A stretch of 64,000 bases of DNA. Origin: Niabella sp. Its GTDB lineage: Bacteria > Bacteroidota > Bacteroidia > Chitinophagales > Chitinophagaceae. The DNA is taken from contig JAPUDO010000012.1 in the NCBI GenBank assembly GCA_027493055.1, positions 1 through 64,000 of the forward strand, written 5' to 3'. A program made the position numbers and the translations under genes. This document shows, piece by piece, positions 17,814 through 27,055 of this stretch (positions are counted from its first letter, which is position 1; every line of letters begins with the position of its first letter). A model generated the notes under the pieces. That model was not told the DNA's origin. It was given only the letters and a program-made list of their open reading frames with translations, and made no database searches.

Positions 17814-20800
17814 TTAAAAATTAACGTTGATTCCCATAGAAATTATCCTGTTAGGGGTAAAAACATAGTCAGTTGTTCCGGTAAAATTATACTGGGGGTT
17901 CATACCCTGGCGGGCTGAAAACATAACTAAATTATCGCCCTGTATAAAGTATCTTACAGAGTTAAGCCCTATGCGGTTAATATCAAAGGTATATCCTGCG
18001 GATACGCTTTTGATAGAGAAATAAGAAGCATCAACTATGGCCCTGTCATTTATAGTATGCGTTACTTCTTTTTGCATTCTGGGCACATCTGTTATATCTC
18101 CTGGTTGTTTCCACGCCCTTAATACTTCCCTTGAGAGGTTATTTCCTATATACAGCGGGTTCAGGTAATTGTATCCTACCACATCGTATATTTTACCTCC
18201 TATAGAATATGCTGTGAGTAAAGAAAAATCAAGTTTTTTAAAGTTTAATGTAGTTCCTAAAGAACCATATAATTTAGGGATCCGGTTGCCTGCAATTACC
18301 CTGCTGGCAGCCGCCTTATTTTTATCGCTTGAGATATAATGTTTGCTGCGGTCAAATTCATCTTCCTTCTTGTCATACACCCAGTATAACTGGTCTCCTG
18401 TAGCTGGGTCAACCCCTGCACTCCTTGCCATATAGAAAGAATTGATAGGTTCTCCTACCCGAATGATCGTAGTACCGCTGATAATTTCTTTCTGATCACC
18501 AGTCAGTTTAAGCACTTCATTTTTCACTTTGGATGCCATGGCCGTTATATTCCATGTTACATCTCCATTCCTTATGACATCATAGCCAACAGACACGTCA
18601 ATACCAGAGTTCTTCATATCTCCCACATTGTCATTAAACCCGTCAAAGCCCAGGGACAAAGCCAATGGCCTGTTCAATAACATGTCCGTAGTTTTACGTG
18701 TGTACCAGTCAAAACTTACCGTAAGCCTGTTCTTTAAGAACCTGCCATCAAAACCTATATTAAGGCTCTGGTTCTTTTCCCAGCTCACTTTTTTGTTTTC
18801 CACTGAAGTTACTATACCTCCATTATTATTAGCGTTATTCCATGTAAGGTCATAAAAAGCCTGCCAGGCATAATAGGCTGAAGCAGCATCATACAGCAGA
18901 TCATTGTTACCCTGTCCGCCATAGCTGGATTTAACAGTAAAGCTGTTCAGCCAGGTAAGCCCCTGAAGAAATTCTTCTTCAGAAATTTTCCATGCACCAC
19001 CTATGGACCAAAACTGTCCCCACCTGTTATCTTTGAAGAACCTGGAAGAACCATCTGTACGGAAACTACCCGACAAATAGTATTTTTTAGCGAAGTTGTA
19101 TTCTACCCTTGATAAATAGGATTCCAGGTTATCATTATTTTCATAAGAATTGGCATCGGCAATGGATGAACCGGGAGCCAGCTCATAAAGACCACCAAAC
19201 GGGAACCCTGTTTTTTGCGCGCTCAGCAAATTAAACTTATAGGCATAGCTTTCATGCCCTGCTAAAACATCTACGGCATGATCACCAAAACTCCTGTTCC
19301 AGGTTAACAGCTGGTTAAAGGTATAAGAGAAAGTTTTGTTCCATTCTTTATTCAGGCGGCCCGATCCGGCTGCATTACCGAAATAAGGGTTATAATAATA
19401 AGTATAAGCCCTGTCAATATAATCAGCCCCAAGGTTGAATGTTAAAGCAAATCCCTGGAAAGCGCCATATTTCTGGTCCCTTGTATTAAACTCTACAGAC
19501 GCCCTGCTCCCTACGTTGTTTCTAAAGTCATAATATTTATCATCGTACAGAACAGCTATAGAGTTAAAGTTTTGCTGAGCACCGGCAGCCCTGTTCACAC
19601 TATAATCAAACAGCTTCTCACCATTAGCGCCCAGTTTATAGGTGCCGTCCGCATTACGCTGATAAATAGGATAAATAGGCGCCATTTGCTCGGCAGAATA
19701 CCACACATTCGAAGTTGAACTGCCCGTAACACCCAACATATTTGATGTTCCTTTAGAAAGGTTCATTGATAAGCTTGTCTTAAACCAGTCTTTGGGTGTA
19801 AATTCAGTATTAGCACGTCCGGTGAACCTGTTAAATGAGGTTGTTTTCAACAATCCGTCCTCCCTTAGCACATTTATGGATGCAAATCCCTTCATTACAT
19901 TGTTGCCCCCGGAAAGATCAAGCTGATATTCCTGGCGTACAGGATTTTTAGCCATTACTTCATCCAGCCAGTTGTCGTTCCATTTCAGCTGTGCAGAAGG
20001 ATTCAATTTTCCGGTAACGGGATCTATCAGCTGGTCTACCGGTACATTGTACGGGTTAAACTCTTCATTCACACCAAAGATGGGATCTACCGTACCTTTC
20101 ATCCGGTTTAATGCATTAATGCCTGCCTGGCTTTCAGGAATTCCTTTTTCAAAGATCTCCTGGTTCTTATATGCCATGAATACTGTTTCCAGGTACTCCT
20201 GTGCATTCATTACATCATACCTTTTAACAGCACGGGAAGCTACCCCTACATTTGCTTTAAAGTTTACATTTATTTTACCTGCTGTATTTCTTCCTGATTT
20301 GGTAGTGATCATTACCACACCGTTTGCTGCCCGGGAGCCATAAAGAGTAGAGGCCGCCGCATCTTTCAATACAGTAATGTTCTCCACATCATTAGGGTTG
20401 ATAGAGTTCAAATCACCTTTGAACGGAACTCCGTCAACTACATATAAAGGATCAGCAGAGGCATTGATAGAACCAAATCCTCTTATCCTTACTCCTGCGT
20501 TAGCACCAGGCTGTCCCGAGCCCAGGGTGGAAACCACGCCCGGCGCAGCACCATCTAAAGCTTTTGTGATGCTGGTTAAAGGACGCCTTTCAATTGCCTC
20601 TGCATTTATTGCCGTAGCCGCACCCGTAAATGTTGATTTTGTTGATTTTCCGTAAGCGGTAACAATAACTTCATCAATGACCTGCCCTTCTCCTTTTGTA
20701 AGAACTGCATTAACCGTATTGCCCCTTACTGTTACCTCAATTGTGGTAAAACCTGTGGCTGAAAACACCAAAGTGCTTCCAATAGAAGCATTGATGCTGA

Positions 20801-20975
20801 AGTTACCATCAGCATCCGCCGAAACACCGGTATCCGTGCCTTTGATAGAAACAGAGGCAAAAGGTACCGGGTTGGCAGCTTCGTCCACCACCGTACCTGT
20901 AACCGTCCTGGTTTGAGAAAAAGCCAGAAACGAAAATCCCATAAACATTGCTAAAAGCAATAGAATTTTTCTCAT
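17814..20975 (-). CDS. SusC/RagA family TonB-dependent outer-membrane transporter
   Basis: This 1053-residue transporter begins with a signal peptide (MRKILLLLAMFMGF) and a carboxypeptidase-D-like beta-sandwich (TVTGTVVDEAANPVPF). A plug domain with the SusC signature (GSINASADPLYVVDGVPF) and a beta-barrel ending GINVNF follow. It imports the substrate captured by the SusD partner, powered by TonB. I chose the ATG at 20975 because the signal peptide starts there; the frame is open 26 codons upstream. No anti-sigma or sigma gene is adjacent, so local regulation is not apparent. Confidence 0.95.
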   Translation of the reverse strand: MRKILLLLAMFMGFSFLAFSQTRTVTGTVVDEAANPVPFASVSIKGTDTGVSADADGNFSINASIGSTLVFSATGFTTIEVTVRGNTVNAVLTKGEGQVIDEVIVTAYGKSTKSTFTGAATAINAEAIERRPLTSITKALDGAAPGVVSTLGSGQPGANAGVRIRGFGSINASADPLYVVDGVPFKGDLNSINPNDVENITVLKDAAASTLYGSRAANGVVMITTKSGRNTAGKINVNFKANVGVASRAVKRYDVMNAQEYLETVFMAYKNQEIFEKGIPESQAGINALNRMKGTVDPIFGVNEEFNPYNVPVDQLIDPVTGKLNPSAQLKWNDNWLDEVMAKNPVRQEYQLDLSGGNNVMKGFASINVLREDGLLKTTSFNRFTGRANTEFTPKDWFKTSLSMNLSKGTSNMLGVTGSSTSNVWYSAEQMAPIYPIYQRNADGTYKLGANGEKLFDYSVNRAAGAQQNFNSIAVLYDDKYYDFRNNVGSRASVEFNTRDQKYGAFQGFALTFNLGADYIDRAYTYYYNPYFGNAAGSGRLNKEWNKTFSYTFNQLLTWNRSFGDHAVDVLAGHESYAYKFNLLSAQKTGFPFGGLYELAPGSSIADANSYENNDNLESYLSRVEYNFAKKYYLSGSFRTDGSSRFFKDNRWGQFWSIGGAWKISEEEFLQGLTWLNSFTVKSSYGGQGNNDLLYDAASAYYAWQAFYDLTWNNANNNGGIVTSVENKKVSWEKNQSLNIGFDGRFLKNRLTVSFDWYTRKTTDMLLNRPLALSLGFDGFNDNVGDMKNSGIDVSVGYDVIRNGDVTWNITAMASKVKNEVLKLTGDQKEIISGTTIIRVGEPINSFYMARSAGVDPATGDQLYWVYDKKEDEFDRSKHYISSDKNKAAASRVIAGNRIPKLYGSLGTTLNFKKLDFSLLTAYSIGGKIYDVVGYNYLNPLYIGNNLSREVLRAWKQPGDITDVPRMQKEVTHTINDRAIVDASYFSIKSVSAGYTFDINRIGLNSVRYFIQGDNLVMFSARQGMNPQYNFTGTTDYVFTPNRIISMGINVNF

Positions 20976-21293
20976 GTAAAACTTTTTTGTTAAAAATGAA
21001 TTAAATCGGATTAAAAAAGAAATCTGGTATAAAGCATACGCAGTTCTTTTCATTCAAAGGAGGGAAGTTATATTTTTTTTAACAAAACATTGGTTTCTTG
21101 TTAATATTTTTTTCAGATTAAATTATTACTGCTTTAGAAGAATTTTTATAAAAAAATGATAATCAATGACATATTTTTGTATATAAAAAAAATAGTATAT
21201 AATAAATTGACTAAAATCAACCGGCTATTTTCAGCATTTTTTACCTGAGCTGTCAAAATAAAATTATTTCCCCCGGCCTTCACAAACTTTATG
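20976..21293. other. AT-rich divergent promoter region
   Basis: No gene is seen between susC (minus) and folD (plus). The part from 21060 to 21240 is over 75% A/T with several T runs, typical of an upstream promoter region of a strongly expressed SusC gene. I could not fix a minus-strand -7 box with confidence. The folD box is listed separately. Confidence 0.4.
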
Positions 21294-21301
21294 CATCTTT
21301 G
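21294..21301 (+). promoter_or_regulatory. Probable -7 box of folD
   Basis: CATCTTTG (one base off TAnnTTTG) ends 4 nt before the ATG at 21306. The sequence CATCTTTGCAC is identical to the lspA box. The short distance implies a leaderless mRNA. Confidence 0.5.
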
Positions 21302-21305
21302 CACG

Positions 21306-22181
21306 ATGCAATTATTAGATGGAAAAAAGACGGCCAAAGCTATCTTAAATACAATTAAAATAGACGTGGCCCAGCGTGCTGCAACAGGGAAAAAAGTGCC
21401 TCATTTAGCAGCTATTTTAGTAGGAACCAATGGAGCGAGCCAGACTTATGTGAATTCGAAAGTTAAAACCTGCAACGACATCGGGTTTATATCTACCTTA
21501 ATAGAATATGAGGAAGATGTGAGCGAAATGAGGCTGCTTGACAAAATACAGGAACTGAACGAAGATATATCAGTGGATGGCATACTGGTGCAATTGCCCC
21601 TGCCTCCTCATATTTCAGAAGAGAAAGTAATAGAAGCCATTGCTGTTTCAAAGGATGTGGACGGTTTTCACCCCGAAAATATGGGTAAAATGATCATGAG
21701 CGAAGACGCTTTTATTCCTGCCACGCCTTATGGCATTATGCTTTTACTGGAACATAATAATATTCAAACCAAGGGCAAACATGCCGTGGTGCTGGGCAGG
21801 AGCCATATTGTGGGCCGCCCTATAAGTATATTATTAAGCAATAATTCCAACCCCGGCAACTGTACGGTTACCGTTTGCCACTCTAAAACGGAGAATCTGG
21901 AGGAAATATGTAAGCAGGCCGATATTATTGTGGCCGCTATTGGCAGGCCTGAGTTTTTAAAGGCTGAAATGGTAAAAGAGGGCGCTGTGGTGATTGATGT
22001 AGGTATTACCCGCCTCGAAGACGCTACCAAAAAATCGGGTTACAGGCTGGCAGGCGATGTGGATTTTGAGCATGTAGCGCCCAAATGCGCTTTCATCACG
22101 CCCGTTCCGGGTGGTGTAGGCCCCATGACCATCGCCGCATTGATGAAAAATACGTATAAATCTTGTGTGGATAGGGATTAG
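21306..22181 (+). CDS. folD: Bifunctional methylenetetrahydrofolate dehydrogenase/cyclohydrolase
   Basis: Cytoplasmic enzyme of one-carbon metabolism. It oxidises 5,10-methylene-THF with NADP+ and hydrolyses the product to 10-formyl-THF for purine synthesis. The signature segments are present: [13 protein letters not shown] with the catalytic Lys, [13 protein letters not shown], and the Rossmann motif [12 protein letters not shown]. The C-terminal [18 protein letters not shown] is also seen. The length of 291 residues is normal. The ATG at 21306 (MQLLDGKK) fits the family start; one five codons upstream would lie within the promoter box. Confidence 0.96.
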   Translation: MQLLDGKKTAKAILNTIKIDVAQRAATGKKVPHLAAILVGTNGASQTYVNSKVKTCNDIGFISTLIEYEEDVSEMRLLDKIQELNEDISVDGILVQLPLPPHISEEKVIEAIAVSKDVDGFHPENMGKMIMSEDAFIPATPYGIMLLLEHNNIQTKGKHAVVLGRSHIVGRPISILLSNNSNPGNCTVTVCHSKTENLEEICKQADIIVAAIGRPEFLKAEMVKEGAVVIDVGITRLEDATKKSGYRLAGDVDFEHVAPKCAFITPVPGGVGPMTIAALMKNTYKSCVDRD

Positions 22182-22301
22182 GGGAAATGCAGAATATTGA
22201 ATATTAAATGTAGAAGGTAAAACCAAGCATCAGATATCAGACATCAGACATCTCAAATAACATCCACAGTACTTGCTTCTATAACCGGGACACTTCCCGT
22301 T
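22182..22301. repeat. 7-bp-period array between folD and queE
   Basis: About 22191-22221 reads as heptamers ATATTGA, ATATTAA, ATGTAGA, AGGTAAA. About 22226-22253 reads as AGCATCA, GATATCA, GACATCA, GACATCT. The word changes between the two blocks but the 7-bp period is kept. Confidence 0.65.
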
Positions 22302-22883
22302 ATGGAACATTTTTACACCCTGCAGGGCGAAGGCTTTCACCAGGGAAGGGCGGCTTACTTTATACGGCTGGGGGGCTGCGATGTGGGCTGTGTATGGTGC
22401 GATGTGAAGGAAAGCTGGCCTATGGAGGGACATCCTGTTCTGAGCATTGAAGAGATTGTTTCAACGGTAAAGCAATCAGGTACCCCATTAGCCGTTATTA
22501 CAGGCGGTGAACCCCTGATGCACAACCTGGATACCCTTACAAAATCCTTACAAAAGGAGGGCATTGAAACTAATATTGAAACATCAGGGTCCTCCCCTCT
22601 TTCCGGCAGCTGGGACTGGATTTGCCTTTCCCCAAAAAAGTTTAAAGCGCCATTGCCTGAAATTTTACCTGTAGCCCACGAACTCAAAATAATTATATAT
22701 AACTCATCAGATTTTTCCTGGGGAGAACGCTTTGCAGCACAGGTTTCTGAAAAATGCAAATTATACCTGCAACCCGAATGGAGCAAGGCTGATAAAATGA
22801 CGCCCCTTATTGTAGATTATATTAAAAATAACCCTAAATGGGAACTCAGCCTGCAGCTACATAAGTATATTAATGTACCGTAG
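22302..22883 (+). CDS. queE: 7-carboxy-7-deazaguanine synthase
   Basis: A radical SAM enzyme that converts 6-carboxytetrahydropterin to 7-carboxy-7-deazaguanine in the queuosine/preQ0 pathway. The N-terminal FYTLQGEG and the CDVGCVWC cluster motif (CX3CX2C, the QueE form) bind the 4Fe-4S cluster. AVITGGEPLM is the SAM-binding GGE motif. The 193-residue length suits the Bacteroidetes form. The family usually starts a few residues earlier (LPVMEHFY is encoded here too), but no upstream ATG, GTG or TTG is in frame, so ATG 22302 is kept. Confidence 0.94.
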   Translation: MEHFYTLQGEGFHQGRAAYFIRLGGCDVGCVWCDVKESWPMEGHPVLSIEEIVSTVKQSGTPLAVITGGEPLMHNLDTLTKSLQKEGIETNIETSGSSPLSGSWDWICLSPKKFKAPLPEILPVAHELKIIIYNSSDFSWGERFAAQVSEKCKLYLQPEWSKADKMTPLIVDYIKNNPKWELSLQLHKYINVP

Positions 22884-23502
22884 AGGAGATGACAGATGAC
22901 AGATGACAGGGGACAGATGGGAGGTTGATAGGTTGAAAAGTTTAAGGTTTAAAAGTTGTTGAAGATGGTTGTTAGTTAGTATTTAGACGTTAGTATTAAG
23001 ACGACAGACGGTTTGAGGTTCAAAGTTCCAGCATCCAATATCCAGCGGCCAGTAACCAACATCTCTGAACTATGAACCAAACAGTACAGAAATTCTATAC
23101 TCAGATAATACTCAATAATCCCCGCCTGACCGGACGTCCGCCCGTGCCGGTACGGACGGGGGCAGGAATGTTCAATGCTCAATATTCATCGGATACTCAT
23201 TCAACATTCTACATTCAATATTTTACATTCCCTATATTCTGTCATCTGTCATCTCAAAACTGTCAACTAAAAAAAAGCACCCCTTATAGAAATAAACGGT
23301 GCACTCTCGAAAACTATCTGCTTAAGGAAAACTATACTTTTTTTGTCGGGACAACTCTCTAAAAACTACCTGCTGTTTACAAGAGAAAAAGCCGGAGAAG
23401 CCCTGATTGCTTTTGTTAACACAAAAATAGACGGCCTGGTTAAAGGTGGTTGTCGAAATCGGGAAAAACCATTTACGAGATCGGGAAAATTTAAGCGGCC
23501 CA
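22884..23502. repeat. Composite 7-bp-period array region with GC-rich element
   Basis: This gene-free spacer lies between converging queE and an ABC exporter gene. 22884-22920 holds heptamers of the CTGTCAT family (reverse strand). About 22977-23012 has TTAGTAT, TTAGACG, TTAGTAT, TAAGACG, ACAGACG. About 23014-23085 has GTTCAAA, GTTCCAG, CATCCAA, TATCCAG, CGGCCAG, TAACCAA. About 23165-23232 has TGTTCAA, TGCTCAA, TATTCAT and CATTCTA, CATTCAA, TATTTTA. About 23238-23265 returns to CTGTCAT. A GC-rich element interrupts at 23120-23162. From 23280 to 23502 I see no array and no gene, apart from an imperfect repeat of ctctcgaaaactatctgct (about 23304) near 23355. Confidence 0.75.
23120..23162. repeat. 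GC-rich palindromic repeat, copy 2 (inverted)
   Basis: Reverse complement of 105-148 with one mismatch over 43 nt. Both flanks also match the first copy. The 16-mer GAGTATAGAATTTCTG that lies next to this copy (reverse strand, 23087-23102) also occurs at 14603-14618 inside another array. Confidence 0.7.
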
Positions 23503-25320
23503 TTATAATGAACCGGTCCTGCTTAATGATTTGGCCAAACGCTCAATATTCATACTCCTGGCTGACGCGTCAAATATATCTTTGTACACCCCATCTTTCT
23601 TTACCAGGTCTTCATGCTTGCCGCTTTCCACCAGCCGGCCCTGCTTTAATACATAAATAATATCCGCATCTACAATCTGGGAAATAGAATGCGAAATAAT
23701 TACAACGGTCCTGTTTTGTTTGATGGCATCCAGGCTGTTCTTGATCTGTTCTGTAGCAATAGCATCAAGACTGGCGGTAGGTTCGTCTAAAAATATAATG
23801 GGCGGATCTTTTAAAAACAACCTGGCAATAGCAATGCGCTGCTGCTGGCCGCCGCTTAGTAATTGCGCATCACTTTTATACTGCATAGGCAATTCCATTA
23901 CCTGGGTGTGCAGGTAAGCCTTTTTTGCAGCAGCTGTTATTTCTTCATAGGAGGCATCTGTTTTCCCATAGCGGATATTATCTTCTATGGTGCCTTTAAA
24001 AATATGATTCTTTTGAAGCACCAATCCTATCTCACTTCTTAATGAGCCGTTTTCATATTCTGATAAAGGCATGCCATCAAGTAATATTTCCCCACTGTCC
24101 GGCTGATAAAACTTGTTAAGCAAATTGAGTATAGTGCTTTTGCCGGCACCGCTTAAACCCACAAGCGCCGTGGTTTTGCCACGTTCTATTTTCAGGCTTA
24201 TATCATACAACGCTTTGGTTCCATTGGGATAGGTAAAATCTACATGGCGCATTTCAAACGTTCCTTCTGCTTCTGTTACAATATGTTTGCCGCTTTGTTC
24301 TATTCCATCATCGTCTTCAATAATCTGGAAATAAGCCTCGGCATAAATAAATGCATCGTTCACCTCATCATAGATCCTGTGCAGCTGCCTGATAGGGGCC
24401 GACACATTGTTGAACAACATAATGTGCAGCATGATGGCTCCAATGCTTATCTGGTGCATGAGTACCAGGTAAGCGGTAAGAATGATGATTAATACAACAC
24501 CAATCTGTTCTATAAAGCTCTTTACACCATCATAAGTAAAGTTGGTTTTGCGGGTGTACAGCTGGTTATCTGTCAGCTGCTGCTGGATGTCCAGCTGCTT
24601 CTTTTCTTCCACATCTTCCTTCACAAAGCTTTTGATAACCGTCATAGAGTCGATGATATTGAGTAAGCCGTTGCTTTTATTTTCCCTGCCGCCGCGCAGC
24701 TGCCGCCTTACGCCCTGTAATTTTTTGGCCTGCCTTGCGCTTACATAGAAATAGGCCGGCAGTATGGTAATGGCTATCAAACCAACATACACATTGGCCA
24801 TAAACATAATAATGAGCGCCAGTATGGAGTTACAGAAAAGTGGCAGAATATCTATAAAAAAATTCTGCACCAGGCGGGTAAGGCTTTCAACGCCTCTGTC
24901 TATACGGGTTTGCAGCTTGCCCGACTGGTTTTCGGGCGATGCAAAAAATCCCATGTGATAGGTGAGTATGCGACTGATGGCTTTTTGTGCCAGGCTATTG
25001 CTTACATTGATACGGATCTTTTCCCCGTAAAATTTTTGCCCGAACTGGATAAAAATATTTACGATTTCTTTTGTGAAAAGAACAACGGAAATAAAGATCA
25101 GCAGCTTCGCCCCTTCCTTCATAGGAGCCGGCGCTTGCAGTAAAGCATCTACATGATCAATCGTATATTTTAAAATAAGCGGGTTCACCTGCGCTGCCAG
25201 CGCCCCTATCAGTGTTAACGTAAGCGTACCGAATACCATGGTACGATATGGCTTTACAAAAGGCCATAGCTGCTTTACTATGTTAACAAGATTTAAGGTT
25301 TTGGAAAAAGGTTTGGCCAC
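23503..25320 (-). CDS. ABC exporter, fused permease and ATPase
   Basis: A 605-residue half-transporter with six membrane helices (residues 1-330) and a C-terminal nucleotide-binding domain. Walker A is GLSGAGKST, the Q-loop follows in GLVLQKNH, the signature is LSGGQQQR and Walker B is IIFLDEP, with the switch His in IISHS. The layout matches MsbA-like or multidrug exporters that act as homodimers. The substrate (lipid or drug) cannot be told. It stands alone on the minus strand, with heptamer arrays on both sides. Confidence 0.92.
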   Translation of the reverse strand: MAKPFSKTLNLVNIVKQLWPFVKPYRTMVFGTLTLTLIGALAAQVNPLILKYTIDHVDALLQAPAPMKEGAKLLIFISVVLFTKEIVNIFIQFGQKFYGEKIRINVSNSLAQKAISRILTYHMGFFASPENQSGKLQTRIDRGVESLTRLVQNFFIDILPLFCNSILALIIMFMANVYVGLIAITILPAYFYVSARQAKKLQGVRRQLRGGRENKSNGLLNIIDSMTVIKSFVKEDVEEKKQLDIQQQLTDNQLYTRKTNFTYDGVKSFIEQIGVVLIIILTAYLVLMHQISIGAIMLHIMLFNNVSAPIRQLHRIYDEVNDAFIYAEAYFQIIEDDDGIEQSGKHIVTEAEGTFEMRHVDFTYPNGTKALYDISLKIERGKTTALVGLSGAGKSTILNLLNKFYQPDSGEILLDGMPLSEYENGSLRSEIGLVLQKNHIFKGTIEDNIRYGKTDASYEEITAAAKKAYLHTQVMELPMQYKSDAQLLSGGQQQRIAIARLFLKDPPIIFLDEPTASLDAIATEQIKNSLDAIKQNRTVVIISHSISQIVDADIIYVLKQGRLVESGKHEDLVKKDGVYKDIFDASARSMNIERLAKSLSRTGSL

Positions 25321-25541
25321 TGAGGAAATGTTGAAAGGTTGAAAAGTTCAATAGTTAAAAAGTTGAAAGGGTAAAATCTCGTTGCAAGTTGCAGGTTACT
25401 GGATACTGGTTGCTGATCGTGCATTATACGCCTTACATCGTACATTATCCCCGATACTGGAGGGTGGTTACAGGATGCGGGTTACTGTCTAACGTCTAAG
25501 TACTAATATCTAATGTCTTGAACACAGAAACCTGGAACCCG
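25321..25541. repeat. Continuous 7-8-bp-period array between two minus-strand genes
   Basis: The whole spacer can be read as short tandem words. About 25328-25370 has an 8-bp variant (GGTTGAAA, AGTTCAAT, AGTTAAAA). 25383-25415 has GTTGCAG, GTTACTG, GATACTG, GTTGCTG. About 25423-25450 has CCTTACA and TCGTACA. About 25452-25490 has GATACTG, GAGGGTG, GTTACAG, GATGCGG, GTTACTG. It then passes without a break into TCTAACG, TCTAAGT, ACTAATA, TCTAATG, TCTTGAA, CACAGAA, ACCTGGA. It ends at the stop codon of the thiolase gene. Confidence 0.75.
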
Positions 25542-26714
25542 TCACAGCCTTTCAATTACCCCTGCTATGCCTTGCCCTCCACCAACACAGGCAGTTACCA
25601 TACCGTATTTTTTGCCTAACCTTTTTAGATCCCCAAGTACCTGGATCGTAAGCTTGGTACCGGTACAGCCTAAAGGATGCCCTAATGCAATTGCCCCGCC
25701 GTTGATGTTTACTTTTGACGGATCAAGACCTGCCTCGCGGATAACCGCCAAAGATTGCGAGGCAAATGCTTCATTCAATTCTATGAGATCTATATCGCCC
25801 AGGCTTTTACCGGCCTGCTCCAACGCTTTGGGAATAGCCGCCACAGGGCCAATACCCATAATGCGCGGATCAACTCCTGCCACGGCAGAAGCAACCAAAC
25901 GACCGATCGGTTGCAATTGTAATTCATTTACCATTTTTTCGCTCATCACTAGTACAAAAGCAGCGCCATCACTGGTTTGGGAAGCGTTACCGGCCGTAAC
26001 CGTTCCGCCGGCAGCAAATACCGGTTTTAGCCTGGCAAGAGCGTCTATTGAGGTATCCGCGCGGGGGCCTTCATCTGTATCTACAGTGTAACTGCGCTTT
26101 TGCTTTTTACTTTTTTCATCCAGGTAAATTTCCTCTACATCAATGGGCAAAATACCTTCTTTAAAATAACCCTTACTGATTGCCTCTATAGCTTTCTGAT
26201 GCGAATTATAGCTGAACTCGTCCTGCGCTTCACGACTGATGTTGAAATCCCTGGCCACCGCCTCGGCTGTTAATCCCATATTCAGGTAATAGTCCGGGGC
26301 ATCGCTGGCAATACTATAGGAAGGCACGGTTTTCCAGCCGGATGCCGGCACCAGGCTCATACTTTCTGTACCACCGGCAATAATACACTGCGCCATGCCA
26401 CTGCGAATTTTGGCTGTAGCCATTGCTATAGTTTCCAACCCCGAAGCACAATAACGGTTCACTGTAACGCCAGGCGTTTCAATACCCAACGCGCGTGCTG
26501 CAATAATACGGCCTACCTGCAGGCCCTGTTCCGCTTCGGGAACAGCATTGCCTACCATTACATCATCTACCCGTTTGGCTTCCAGCTGCGGCACACTGGA
26601 CATCAGCCCTTTGATGACTTCTATGGCCAGATCATCGGGACGAAAAAAGCGAAAGCCTCCTTTTTTGGCTTTGGCCACCGCTGTTCTGAACCCGGCTACT
26701 ATATATGCTTCCAT
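25542..26714 (-). CDS. Acetyl-CoA acyltransferase (thiolase)
   Basis: A 390-residue thiolase that cleaves 3-ketoacyl-CoA in beta-oxidation, or condenses acetyl-CoA in the reverse direction. The nucleophilic cysteine lies in NRYCASGLE (near residue 89), the His in GGAIALGHPLGCTG and the second Cys in VTACVGGGQG. The N-terminal AFRTAVAKAKKGGFRFFRPDDL resembles FadA/PcaF-type degradative thiolases. No fadB partner is next to it. Its stop codon is embedded in the end of a heptamer array. Confidence 0.94.
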   Translation of the reverse strand: MEAYIVAGFRTAVAKAKKGGFRFFRPDDLAIEVIKGLMSSVPQLEAKRVDDVMVGNAVPEAEQGLQVGRIIAARALGIETPGVTVNRYCASGLETIAMATAKIRSGMAQCIIAGGTESMSLVPASGWKTVPSYSIASDAPDYYLNMGLTAEAVARDFNISREAQDEFSYNSHQKAIEAISKGYFKEGILPIDVEEIYLDEKSKKQKRSYTVDTDEGPRADTSIDALARLKPVFAAGGTVTAGNASQTSDGAAFVLVMSEKMVNELQLQPIGRLVASAVAGVDPRIMGIGPVAAIPKALEQAGKSLGDIDLIELNEAFASQSLAVIREAGLDPSKVNINGGAIALGHPLGCTGTKLTIQVLGDLKRLGKKYGMVTACVGGGQGIAGVIERL

Positions 26715-26766
26715 ACTATTTGTTTATAAGGTTCTTATCCAATAGTTGCATAAGCAACTTGTGTTT

Positions 26767-26774
26767 CAAATTTA
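26767..26774 (-). promoter_or_regulatory. Candidate -7 box of the thiolase gene
   Basis: Reads TAAATTTG on the minus strand, a full match to TAnnTTTG, about 52 nt upstream of the thiolase ATG. No clear -33 TTG was fixed. Confidence 0.4.
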
Positions 26775-26856
26775 GATAAATTATATTTTCGCCTGCCAGA
26801 TTTTATTAAAATCAGTAAATTAGTTTTTTAAAATATCTTAAACCGTTAGAATAGAT

Positions 26857-26864
26857 TAATTTTG
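26857..26864 (+). promoter_or_regulatory. TAnnTTTG -7 box of the ADP-ribosyltransferase module
   Basis: TAATTTTG ends 5 nt before the ATG of the small first gene. It would start a nearly leaderless bicistronic message covering 26870-27712. Confidence 0.55.
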
Positions 26865-26869
26865 CTAAA

Positions 26870-27049
26870 ATGAGTGAAAAAGACCTGAAAATACTAACCA
26901 ATCTGGCCAAGAAAGAACTTGCGCGCGCAAATACCATGACAAAGGAGGAAGCCTTCCAAAGGCTGGTAGATGCAGGCATATTCAGGAAAAACGGTAAATA
27001 CGCCAGTCCTTATTCAAATTTGTCAAAAGCTGTTAAAAAAGCCAGCTAA
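26870..27049 (+). CDS. Small basic protein upstream of the predicted ADP-ribosyltransferase
   Basis: A 59-residue, lysine-rich protein (MSEKDLKILTNLAKK...). It is predicted to be helical, with a middle EEAFQRLVDAGIF segment and a C-terminal GKYASPYSNLSKAV tail. The pattern 'helix, AGI, short turn, Gly-Lys, Pro-Tyr' looks like known small conserved bacterial proteins, but I cannot name the family. It ends 6 bp before the next gene and shares its promoter. The position and size fit an antitoxin or immunity partner; that role is inferred only. Confidence 0.65.
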   Translation: MSEKDLKILTNLAKKELARANTMTKEEAFQRLVDAGIFRKNGKYASPYSNLSKAVKKAS

Positions 27050-27055
27050 TATTTT

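Noticed and set aside
23343-23660. A 105-residue plus-strand open frame entering the ABC exporter gene
   Set aside because: Half of it is antisense to the exporter and the rest is spacer sequence. It has no family resemblance.
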